Part shown: positions 14,854 through 23,053 of the stretch, piece after piece | Numbering within the stretch: position 1 is the first letter of the stretch | Layout of the letters: each line of letters starts with the position of its first letter | Source of the DNA: Ereboglobus sp. | GTDB lineage: Bacteria; Verrucomicrobiota; Verrucomicrobiia; Opitutales; Opitutaceae | Assembly: GCA_029974595.1 (NCBI GenBank) | Contig: JARKRC010000021.1 | Span: forward strand, 1 to 64,000 | DNA: 64,000 nt | Direction of reading: 5' to 3' | Notes under the pieces: generated by a model | Databases searched by the model: none | The model's input: the letters and a program-made list of their open reading frames with translations, nothing else | Told to the model about the DNA's origin: nothing | Made by a program: the position numbers and the translations under genes

Positions 14854-17850
14854 TTATTGGATTTCGCGGAGCCATTCCATCCTGACGGGACCGAGCAGAC
14901 CGGCGGGAAGGAGCGGGGAGTCAGCGGTGTGGTGTTTCCATGTGCTGAAGGTGTGGCGCGGATTTTTTTGCGCGCCAGTGGCGCCGGCAAGCCACGCAGG
15001 GAGTTCGAGAAGGCGTCCGTCGGTGAATTTGCTCACGCCCTGTTTCTGATATTCATAATCGATGGGAATGCGCTCGTCGCCGATGAGCCGGTTGACCCAT
15101 GCATTGATTACGCGGATTTCGAGGCGGTTTTCGCCGGGGCGGAGAAATGCGGTGATGTTGGCGCGAAACGGCGGCGTCCAGAGTGTTGTCACATCGCGGC
15201 CGTTGAGGCGTACCATGGCGAGGTCGCGAACGTCGCCGAGATCGAGAAACGCGGCGAGGCCGGATGGGATTTCATCGAGGTTGAATGTTTTTGAATAGGA
15301 GGCGGAGCCGGAGTAATGGCGGATCGCATCGTCGGGATGTTCGCTCCACGAGGTCAGGCGCTCAAAGACGACAGGCGTCGCAGGAACGCCGAGCGCGGTG
15401 TTTTGGAAGATAACTTGCCAGGGCGGATCGAGCGGAAGTGCAGATGTGATTTGATTGGGCCGGTTGTTTGCGATGCCTGAATTCGCGTCGATGGATTTCT
15501 GGAAAACAACGAAGGTGGAGCCGTAAGAAGCGAGCTGGAGCGCGACGCGGGTGACATTCCCGTCGCTGTTGAAAACGGGGGCGTCGGCGCGGGTGCCGGC
15601 AACGGCGTCCCATAATTCGGGACGGCGTCCGCTCGCGCGAAACGTGAAACTGGCGTCGAGCGGTTTGCCAGTGTGATTAAAGACGAAATAGATGTCGGCC
15701 CCATCGCGTGTGCGGCGATGAATGTAATTGATGCCGTCATCGCTGGCGTTGCGCGGCGCGCCGGAGCCGGGCCAGTCGAGATCGGGGATGAGCTTTGCGC
15801 GGGCGAGGGCATCGGCGGGCGTGATGCCGCGCGTGACGAGGCCGCGTCCTAGCTTTTTTTCGCGAATGCCTTTGCCGTCAACATCACCCCAGATTTCGGC
15901 GACGAGCGTGTCGTATTCGTTTTTCTGATACAAATCGCGAAGGCCCGCCGGGGCGACGGGCGGATTGCCATTGATGACGAGCCCGGCGCGAACGTAGTCG
16001 CGGAGACGGCGAAGCGTGGCGAGGTCGGCGGCCCAAGGGGTTTGCGGTGTGACGAGCACGCGATAGGCCGGGCCGTGCGGAAGCGTGAGCGCGCCGTCGC
16101 GCACGGTCATGGCGTCGAGGTCGCGCGGGTAGGCGATGTCGAAATCGTAGCCGGCGGGCAAACGCAGGATTTCGGAGATCGGGTAGGCGTAGCCGAGATC
16201 TTCGTTTTGGAGCAGAAGGATGTCGGCGTGTTTCCATCCCTGCTGCAGGAGAAACTGGCTGCGCGCGATGTAGGCTGTCCATGCGGGCATGGCGGGCCAC
16301 CAAGTCTGGAGGCGGTTGAAGCGCGTGCCGTAGCGGCCGAGGGTGAAGCCCGGCGCATTGTTGGAGAAAGGCTGATGCGCGTAGGTGTGGAGGATGACGC
16401 GGTTGACGCCGGACGCAAAGGCGTGGTCGCCCGGGCGCTTGAGACTGGCGAGCGTGGCGGCCCAGCCGTCTTCCTCCGGGCGGGCCGAAAATGCCTCGGC
16501 GGCGAGGATGTGTTTGTCGTGAATATTGACGATGGAGGCGCAGAGTTTCAGGCGCGCCGGAAAACGGCTGTGGTGCCAGAATTCGTTCATGACAACATCG
16601 ATGTAGGGCTCAATGACGGCGGGATTGAGCGGACCGCCTTGGGCCTCGGCGTAGATGATGAGGCCGTGTTCGCGGGCAAGTCGCTGCATGGTGCCGAAAT
16701 AGTTTTTCGCAAGACTGGCGGTGATGAGCTCGCGAAAATCGTTGAGCACGCATTCGGTGAAAACGGTCGAGTCAATCACGCGGCCGGTGAGCGCGGGCAG
16801 GAGGGGAATGAGATCGTAGCGGTGCGCGGCGCGGAATTGTTCAGGAAGGGTGTCGGTCCAGTTTTGGAAACCAGCCTCGAAGCTGTCGAAGAGAAGTCCG
16901 GTGAGCGTTTTGCCGGCGAGCGGGCCCGCCTCGCGGATGATGCGGCCGACGGAGCGCTCGAATTGAAAGGCGACGGCGTCGGGATCGAGCTTGTCGCATT
17001 CGAGACCGTGGCCCTCGGGCACGGCGGGATGGTTTTTGGCGCCGGTCGAGGTGAAGCCGAAACGAAGGATTGTCCAGCGTCCGGCTGGGAGCGCGGCGCG
17101 GCAGTTGCCGCTGGCGTCAGTGTTTGCGGTGAGGTTGAGAATTTTGTCGCGGGGAATCGCGCTCGGCGAAGCTGCGCCGGCGGGAATCCGCGTGATCGAA
17201 CCCGAAGCCAGTTTGATTTTCTTCTGCCAGTCGGGAAGGCGCACGGGTTTTTCGCCGGGCGGGTCGGCAGGAACCGCGAGGACGGCGATGTCGCGATAAA
17301 AATTTTCCTTGATGGAAGGGCGCGGGAGCGCGGCGGCAACCGGGTTTGAACCGTCGCTTTCAATCGTGGTTTCTGTCCAGACGAGCTTTTTCATGGACTT
17401 GTCCGGCGTGATCCACGGGCCGCCGCTTGCCGACCAGCCGGGTGTGTTCATGAGCGAAAAATCGAGGCCGAGGCGCGCGGCGGTGCGGAGGGCGAATTGC
17501 ACGTGCTCGTGCCATTCGTCCGAGCCGTAACGCACGGGACCGGCGGGCAGATAGATGCTCGCGTCGAAAAGTTGCACGCCGGCGATGCCCGCATCGCGCA
17601 TCGCGGTGAGATCGGCCTCGATGCCGGCTTTCGTAACGTTGCCATTTATCCAATGCCACCACGTGAGCGGACGCGCGCCGGGAGGCGGGGTTGCGAAGCC
17701 GGATTCGAGGGGAGAAGCGGAAAGGTTGAATGGGGCGAGGGCGAGCGTGAGGGAAAAGATACAGAAGAGGGCGAGACGCGTTGCGCCTCGTCCGGCGGCT
17801 GGAAAGCCGCCGCTCCCTGTCGCACGCGTGATTCGGAAATCCGTTGTCAT
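14854..17850 (-). CDS. Secreted alpha-L-rhamnosidase, GH106-like
   Basis: This 998-aa protein matches GH106 in its N-terminal block, with the PLTWWHWINGNVTKAGIEAD and MRDAGIAGVQLFDAS signatures of that family's barrel. The C-terminal third contains a beta-sandwich domain (GSASYSKTFNLDEI ... NRLEIRVINAW) of the galactose-binding type. The start at 17850 overlaps the GH78 stop by ATGA. Unusually, the n-region before the hydrophobic signal core (about residues 24-44) is some 23 residues long because it is encoded by a REP-like palindrome (GSGGFPAAGRGATRL). It should remove terminal rhamnose from a branched polysaccharide. Confidence 0.85.
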   Translation of the reverse strand: MTTDFRITRATGSGGFPAAGRGATRLALFCIFSLTLALAPFNLSASPLESGFATPPPGARPLTWWHWINGNVTKAGIEADLTAMRDAGIAGVQLFDASIYLPAGPVRYGSDEWHEHVQFALRTAARLGLDFSLMNTPGWSASGGPWITPDKSMKKLVWTETTIESDGSNPVAAALPRPSIKENFYRDIAVLAVPADPPGEKPVRLPDWQKKIKLASGSITRIPAGAASPSAIPRDKILNLTANTDASGNCRAALPAGRWTILRFGFTSTGAKNHPAVPEGHGLECDKLDPDAVAFQFERSVGRIIREAGPLAGKTLTGLLFDSFEAGFQNWTDTLPEQFRAAHRYDLIPLLPALTGRVIDSTVFTECVLNDFRELITASLAKNYFGTMQRLAREHGLIIYAEAQGGPLNPAVIEPYIDVVMNEFWHHSRFPARLKLCASIVNIHDKHILAAEAFSARPEEDGWAATLASLKRPGDHAFASGVNRVILHTYAHQPFSNNAPGFTLGRYGTRFNRLQTWWPAMPAWTAYIARSQFLLQQGWKHADILLLQNEDLGYAYPISEILRLPAGYDFDIAYPRDLDAMTVRDGALTLPHGPAYRVLVTPQTPWAADLATLRRLRDYVRAGLVINGNPPVAPAGLRDLYQKNEYDTLVAEIWGDVDGKGIREKKLGRGLVTRGITPADALARAKLIPDLDWPGSGAPRNASDDGINYIHRRTRDGADIYFVFNHTGKPLDASFTFRASGRRPELWDAVAGTRADAPVFNSDGNVTRVALQLASYGSTFVVFQKSIDANSGIANNRPNQITSALPLDPPWQVIFQNTALGVPATPVVFERLTSWSEHPDDAIRHYSGSASYSKTFNLDEIPSGLAAFLDLGDVRDLAMVRLNGRDVTTLWTPPFRANITAFLRPGENRLEIRVINAWVNRLIGDERIPIDYEYQKQGVSKFTDGRLLELPAWLAGATGAQKNPRHTFSTWKHHTADSPLLPAGLLGPVRMEWLREIQ
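17793..17812. repeat. REP-like palindrome inside the GH106 signal-peptide region
   Basis: CGGCGGCT / AGCCGCCG form a perfect 8-bp inverted repeat with a 4-nt loop inside the 5' end of the GH106 gene. The surrounding sequence encodes a Gly/Ala/Arg-rich insert in the signal-peptide n-region. Confidence 0.6.
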
Positions 17851-20369
17851 GAGGAGAGGGTGATTGTGTATTTGCCTGTTGGATACTCGCGGGAGGCGAT
17901 GATGGCTGTCGTTTCGGGAGGAACAGTGAATTCGATGCGAAGTGTTGCGACGGATTCGCGGCGGAGGCGGCCTTCGATGCGGCCTGAGGGCGTGGGGATG
18001 GTGAAATCGACTTCGTTGAGAGGGGCGGGGAGTTGCGGGGAAAGTTCAACGCGGCGGAGTCCGGGTTCGAGAATGCGGAGGCCGGCGAAACCTTCGAAGA
18101 AGAGGACGAGCGGACCCGCGCCCCAGGCGTGCGACGCGCTGTGCGCATGGACGCGGCCTGCGGGCGTGGGATGAAAGACTTTCCAATATTCCCAAGTCGT
18201 GCCGAGTCCCGCGTCGACGATGGGCTTGTAGCGATCACGGACGAGTTGCCAGGCGAGTCCGGCGCGCCGATGGCGGAGAAGCGCGCGGATGACCAGCGGC
18301 ATCGAGTAGGGGCTGCTGATCACGGTGCCGGAGCGGCCAAAATGTTCGAGTATGCGCGGAGCACGGGCCAGATCCGCAGGTGTGTCGAGATGGATGAGAG
18401 CGAGGGCGTTGGCGGGCTCGGATATGACGGCGCTGGGTTTGCCGTTTACGTAACAGTCGGGGTAAGCGTTGCGAGCGGCGTCCCAGAGATGATCCGAGAT
18501 GGCGTCGGAAAGTGTGTCCGCGCGGGCGGTGAATGCCGCGCGGGCCGCAGTGTCGCCGAGCGTGGCGGCGAGGCGCGCGGCGGCGCGAAGGGATTCGAGG
18601 TAAAGGAGATTGAGCGCCGTGATGATGCCGCCGCGTTCGGTGTCGAGTCTTGGACCGGATGGATAGCCGCCGAGGTCGATGTAGGGCCAGAAGGGGACAT
18701 TTTCGAGGAGGCCGTTTTTGTTTTCGTAGCGGGTGAACCAGCGCAGGGCCATGATGATGTTCGGCCAGAGATCGGCGGCGGGCGTGATGTCGCCGGTAAA
18801 ACGGTGGTAGTCGTCAAACGAAGTCACCCACGCGAGGCAGTAGGAGGGAATCGGCGACCAGTTTTCATGGCCGTCGGGATAACGGGATTTCGTGAGGCCC
18901 TCGGCATCCTGTGAATACGCGATTTGATAGAGGAGTCGGCGGTGAAGGCGCGGGTCGCCACTGAGGTAATAATTGTAGATGGCCTGCCAGCGGCCATCGC
19001 CCATCCATTGCTGTTGCTCGCGGCTGGGAGAGTCGATGAAACCGTCCTGCATGCAACCGCGGAGGGCATGCGCGCAGATGGCGTGGAGGTTTTGCTGAAA
19101 GGCGTCCGGCGTGCAGACCTGCCCGTATTGGTTTGCCGGATACATGCGGGCGCGCATGGCGGCGCGGCGCAGCGTGAGGGGCGCGGACGCACTCGCGGGA
19201 TGGCGAATGATGAGCTGGGCGTAACGAAAGCCTTTCCAGGCAAAGGCCACTTCGAGATCGTTGCCGCCTTCATTGAGGATGAAGGAATCGAGCGGGCGCT
19301 GCGCCGGCGGATGAAAAAGCGCGCAACGGCCTTCGTGGAGGTCTTCCGCGTAGGCGATGTCGATGCGCGTGCCTGCGGCGCCCGTGGCAGAAAGTTGCAG
19401 ATAGCCGGGTGTGATGCGGCTGAAGTCGAGCGTTAGAATGGTAACGCGGCCGGACGGGGCGGGTGCAATGGCGAGTTCTTTGAAGCCTGAAAATTCCGCT
19501 CTGCGCAGTTGATCGAGCTCGAGGCGGGCGCGTTGCGGGAAAAACGCCTCGGCATCGTGAGCGGCGACAATTTGCGGGGCGGAAATGCGCGCGGCGGGGA
19601 ATTCGGTTTCCTCCAGGAGCGGAATGTCGCGGGGAAGCAGACGGTTGTAGGGGATTTGTTCGTTGCCGATGGAGCGCGCCTTCGCGGCGGGCCATGCCCT
19701 GTCGTCGAAGCCGGGCTGCGTCCAGCGGGCGGGTTCCTGGCGCGCGTCGAAAACCTCGATGGCGCCCTGGCAGCCGTTCACGCGCGGGGCATCGGGATCG
19801 AAGGAGGTGGACCGGTGGACTTTCCACGTGCGATCGGTGCGAAGCTGGACGCGCGGTTTTTCGCCCGAGGCGGCGATGTCGAGTTCGGCGAGGAGGCAGG
19901 GAATGCGCGGAAGATGCTGCCCCGTGTTGTAGCCGTAGTAGAGAACCTGAACCGCGATGAGGTTTGCGCCGGCGCGGAGATGCGGCGCGATGTCGATGAT
20001 GTCGAAGGATTGGAAACGCGGATCGCTGCGGGCGGGGCCGCGCGCGATGTAAGCGCCATTGACAAAGAGGCGATAGCGGGAGTCGGCGAAGATGCGGAGA
20101 TTGGCCGTGGCCGGAGCGGAAGAAAGGTCGAAGATTTTGCGGAAGTAGCACCACTCGTTGCGCGGCAGATCGAAGTAGGCGCGCTCGTCGGGAAACCAGA
20201 TGAGGGCGGAGCGGCGGGAAAATATCCGTTTGTAAGTGGTGGCGGGCGAAGCGGCGAATAAATGTGGATTTTGCGGCGCGGGCGATGCGGGAAAGCTGTG
20301 CAAAGCGGGCGCGCCTGCCGCGACAGCTGCTCCGATGGAGGTGGTTTGTATGAATTTCCGGCGGTTCAT
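17847..20369 (-). CDS. Secreted alpha-L-rhamnosidase, GH78-like, Tat signal
   Basis: This 840-aa protein begins with a twin-arginine signal (NRRKFIQTTSIGAAVAAG). N-terminal beta-sandwich domains follow (about 50-400), then an (alpha/alpha)6 barrel (about 415-755) and a C-terminal beta domain. The GH78 acidic motif is DSPSREQQQWMGDGRW, with Glu451 and Asp458, and a TTWEYW motif near the end of the barrel supplies the candidate base. It would release alpha-rhamnose, probably in the periplasm. Its ATG overlaps the GH28 stop (20366-20369), and its own stop overlaps the GH106 start, so the three are translationally coupled. Confidence 0.88.
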   Translation of the reverse strand: MNRRKFIQTTSIGAAVAAGAPALHSFPASPAPQNPHLFAASPATTYKRIFSRRSALIWFPDERAYFDLPRNEWCYFRKIFDLSSAPATANLRIFADSRYRLFVNGAYIARGPARSDPRFQSFDIIDIAPHLRAGANLIAVQVLYYGYNTGQHLPRIPCLLAELDIAASGEKPRVQLRTDRTWKVHRSTSFDPDAPRVNGCQGAIEVFDARQEPARWTQPGFDDRAWPAAKARSIGNEQIPYNRLLPRDIPLLEETEFPAARISAPQIVAAHDAEAFFPQRARLELDQLRRAEFSGFKELAIAPAPSGRVTILTLDFSRITPGYLQLSATGAAGTRIDIAYAEDLHEGRCALFHPPAQRPLDSFILNEGGNDLEVAFAWKGFRYAQLIIRHPASASAPLTLRRAAMRARMYPANQYGQVCTPDAFQQNLHAICAHALRGCMQDGFIDSPSREQQQWMGDGRWQAIYNYYLSGDPRLHRRLLYQIAYSQDAEGLTKSRYPDGHENWSPIPSYCLAWVTSFDDYHRFTGDITPAADLWPNIIMALRWFTRYENKNGLLENVPFWPYIDLGGYPSGPRLDTERGGIITALNLLYLESLRAAARLAATLGDTAARAAFTARADTLSDAISDHLWDAARNAYPDCYVNGKPSAVISEPANALALIHLDTPADLARAPRILEHFGRSGTVISSPYSMPLVIRALLRHRRAGLAWQLVRDRYKPIVDAGLGTTWEYWKVFHPTPAGRVHAHSASHAWGAGPLVLFFEGFAGLRILEPGLRRVELSPQLPAPLNEVDFTIPTPSGRIEGRLRRESVATLRIEFTVPPETTAIIASREYPTGKYTITLSS

Positions 20370-21871
20370 TTGAGCAGCGGATGTTTGTTGTGAGAGGTCT
20401 CAAGCGACGCGTCATTCGGGTGCGCGGTTTCCGTTTGCGTGAAACTGCAATCGCGCACGAGCAGGCCCGGCGCGTCCTCGGCGTGGAAGGCGGGGCGCGC
20501 CTCGCCTTCGGCGGGCTCGATGACGACATCGTGCAGGCGGACATTGCGCGCATGCCGGACGTAAAGTCCGTAAACGGGCAGACGGCCCCACATCGTGGGG
20601 CTTGGGAAGGCGGCTTCCTTTTCGTCCATCTCTTTCGCGGCGTCCGCCTTGGTTCCGGCGGCGGCGAGCTGGATGCGAACATGGGAGAGTGTGATGTTTT
20701 CCACGAGGTAGTCGGGAATGCCCGTGATGGATTGCCCGATGTTGCCCGCGCCGGTGGCGCTGATGTTTTGAAACATAATATTGCGCAGCTTTCCGACGCC
20801 GGGCGTGGGGGCTCCTTCGGTGTGCGGGCGCGCGCGGTTGCCGAGGCGGATGGAGATCGGGGAGAGCGTTTTTTCTATGCGCAGGTTGCTCACGACCACG
20901 CCGTCCATTTCGCCGCCGTCCACGACTTGCAGGGCGATCGCGCCGGCGCCGATGTCGTGGCCGAAAAACTTCAGTTCCGATTTTGTGGGTTTGATGACGC
21001 AGTTCGAAATCGCGATGTTGCGGAAACCGCCGGTGGACTCGGTGCCCGCCTTGATGGCGACGCAGCGGCTGCTGAGCACGCAGTTGGTGATCACGATGTT
21101 TTCGCAGGGCGCGGGGCCGGTGCTTTTGAGTGTGATGCCGTCGTCATCGGTGTCGCTGATGCAGTCGCTCACGGTCACGTCGCGGCAGCCGTCGATGTCG
21201 AGCATATCGTTGTTTTTGTTGCAGTGATTCCAGACCTGAAGGCCGCGGAGCTGGACGCGGTCGCAGTTGAGAAAATGCATCATCCATGCGGCGGAGTTTC
21301 GCAGATGCAGCCCCTCGACGCGCACTCCGGCGCAGGAAACAAAAAGCATGACGCGCGGACGTCCGTCCTTGTCGTGGCCGCCGTAGGCAAATTGTCCGCC
21401 CTGACCGTCGATGACGCCGGAGCCTGTCACGGAAACGTCCTCCTGCTCCTGCGCGTAAATGAGGGAGCGGAAGCCGTTCACATCGTGCAGCGAGCGATAG
21501 GCGCTTGGCGGCTGGATCGGATAATCCGCGGCGCGATCCGTGCTGCCGAGAATCACCGCGCCGGATTCCAGATGCAGGTTGACGCGGCTGCGCAAATGCA
21601 CGGTGCCGGTCAGGAACTTTCCGGGAGGCACGATCACGCGCCCGCCGCCCGAGGCGTGGCAAAGGTCGATGGCGTCTTGAATGGCTTTGGTGCAGAGTGT
21701 CACGCCGTCGGCGACGGCTCCGGTTTCGACGATCGAAATCACTCCCGTGCGCGCGAGCGTAGGAGCGCGCTGCGCGGGCGCGGCGGTTTGGGCCGGGGCT
21801 GATGTGTGGATGCCGATAATTGAAGTGATGAGCAGGGCAATGAAACGCGGGGATGCGGGGTTGATTTTCAT
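20366..21871 (-). CDS. Secreted GH28 (polygalacturonase-type) glycoside hydrolase
   Basis: This 501-aa protein has a signal peptide and a right-handed parallel beta-helix. The early motif VETGAVADGVTLCTKAIQDA is typical of GH28. Active-site acidic residues lie in NNDMLDIDG (220-228) and SDTDDDGITLKS (239-250). GH28 enzymes act on polygalacturonan, rhamnogalacturonan or xylogalacturonan; with two rhamnosidases beside it, a rhamnogalacturonan role is reasonable but inferred. The start at 21871 was chosen because it directly precedes the signal peptide; the open frame continues to 22051 through the end of the upstream gene. Confidence 0.88.
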   Translation of the reverse strand: MKINPASPRFIALLITSIIGIHTSAPAQTAAPAQRAPTLARTGVISIVETGAVADGVTLCTKAIQDAIDLCHASGGGRVIVPPGKFLTGTVHLRSRVNLHLESGAVILGSTDRAADYPIQPPSAYRSLHDVNGFRSLIYAQEQEDVSVTGSGVIDGQGGQFAYGGHDKDGRPRVMLFVSCAGVRVEGLHLRNSAAWMMHFLNCDRVQLRGLQVWNHCNKNNDMLDIDGCRDVTVSDCISDTDDDGITLKSTGPAPCENIVITNCVLSSRCVAIKAGTESTGGFRNIAISNCVIKPTKSELKFFGHDIGAGAIALQVVDGGEMDGVVVSNLRIEKTLSPISIRLGNRARPHTEGAPTPGVGKLRNIMFQNISATGAGNIGQSITGIPDYLVENITLSHVRIQLAAAGTKADAAKEMDEKEAAFPSPTMWGRLPVYGLYVRHARNVRLHDVVIEPAEGEARPAFHAEDAPGLLVRDCSFTQTETAHPNDASLETSHNKHPLLK

Positions 21872-21920
21872 CGTTTGGAAAATGATTTTGTTTTTTGGAT
21901 TTTGGAAATGGCCGCTTCGA

Positions 21921-22958
21921 TCATTTGAAAATAGAGAGATCCCATTGCGTGCGCCATTCCACGACAGGTTTACCGTCGCGGATGAAAAGCGGGAGCCATG
22001 CGTAGAGGCCTTTCTCGGCGAGATCGGGATTCCAGAGGTCGAACATGGCAATATAAGCGCCGGGGCGCCCTTCGACGGGGAGAATGAACGAGATTTGCCC
22101 TCCGAAGGTTTTTTCGGGGCCGAGATTGTTGTGCGGGTTTATGCCGGCGGCCGGGTTTCCAAGGTCGGTGAACGGCCCGGTGGGCGCTGGGAAACGGAAG
22201 GAGCGCGCGGCGTTGGGCTTCCAGCCGGAGGAGCCGGATCCGAGCATGTAGTGCATGCCGTCGCCGGCGCGGATCACCGCGGGGGCCTCGGTGTGCGGGG
22301 GAATGTCGGCGAGGACGCGATAATCGCCGCGCGGATGCAGGTAGTCGTCGGTGAGGCGTCCGGCAACGAAGGCTTTGTCGGGCTTGCGGACGGTGTAGTG
22401 CCAGACATCGCCGCCGGCATCGCGAAACATGCAGAAATCGCCGGTGCCCTTGGGCGAGCCGCCGCCGGTGAAGCGGTGGCTGTAGGTGAACGGGCCGGCG
22501 GGTTTGTCAGCGGTGGCGACGCCGACGTAAGCGGTGTCGTAGCCTTTGCCGGGCGGATAGAGCTTGAAATGCATCACGTATTTTTTCGTGCGGGGATTGA
22601 ACAGCACCTTGGGGCGTTCGAGGATGCATCCGGCGGCGATTTCGGATTCCGGATTTTGATAATCGACGGAGAGAACGAGGCCTTCGTCACGCCAGTTGTA
22701 GAGATCGGCCGATGAATAACAGTGCACGCCGCCATCCGCTTTTTGCGCCTCGGAGCGGTTGGGGAGCTTGTGTTCGCCATACCAATAATAACGGCCGTCT
22801 GCCGCGACATGGATGATGCCGCCGCCGTGCGCGTTGATGGGGGCGCCGTTGGTGTCGAGCCAGAGCGTGCCCGGGGAAAAGGTTGAAAGGCTGAAAGACT
22901 GGAGAGCCGAAAGGAGAAAAACGCTCGGAAGGGCGAGGATGCGGAGGAGTCGTTTCAT
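21921..22958 (-). CDS. Secreted GH43-like glycoside hydrolase
   Basis: This 345-aa protein has a signal peptide (about 1-25) and a five-bladed beta-propeller of the GH43 type. It opens with LWLDTNGAPINAHGGGIIHV and YYWYGEHK, a start seen in GH43 members acting on galactans and arabinans. A candidate acid/base Glu lies in PPHTEAPAVI. It belongs with the GH28/GH78/GH106 genes and could trim arabinose or galactose side chains of pectin-like polymers. Linkage specificity cannot be set from the sequence. Confidence 0.82.
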   Translation of the reverse strand: MKRLLRILALPSVFLLSALQSFSLSTFSPGTLWLDTNGAPINAHGGGIIHVAADGRYYWYGEHKLPNRSEAQKADGGVHCYSSADLYNWRDEGLVLSVDYQNPESEIAAGCILERPKVLFNPRTKKYVMHFKLYPPGKGYDTAYVGVATADKPAGPFTYSHRFTGGGSPKGTGDFCMFRDAGGDVWHYTVRKPDKAFVAGRLTDDYLHPRGDYRVLADIPPHTEAPAVIRAGDGMHYMLGSGSSGWKPNAARSFRFPAPTGPFTDLGNPAAGINPHNNLGPEKTFGGQISFILPVEGRPGAYIAMFDLWNPDLAEKGLYAWLPLFIRDGKPVVEWRTQWDLSIFK

Positions 22959-22989
22959 GGCGGAAATTTTGTGACAATGGAAAAGGCCG

Positions 22990-23019
22990 GTCCGGACGGA
23001 CGGGCAAGGGTGCCCGGAC
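22990..23019. repeat. Nested palindrome between the oxidoreductase and GH43 genes
   Basis: GGGCA/TGCCC (23002-23015) pairs around a 4-nt loop, and an outer GTCCGG/CCGGAC pair (22990-22995 and 23014-23019) competes with it. It is similar in style to the other REP-like hairpins of the window and has no T-tract. It could stabilise a 3' end or mark a dispersed repeat. Confidence 0.45.
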
Positions 23020-23053
23020 TGATTACTGAGCAGACAGAAATTTTATCAAAAGA

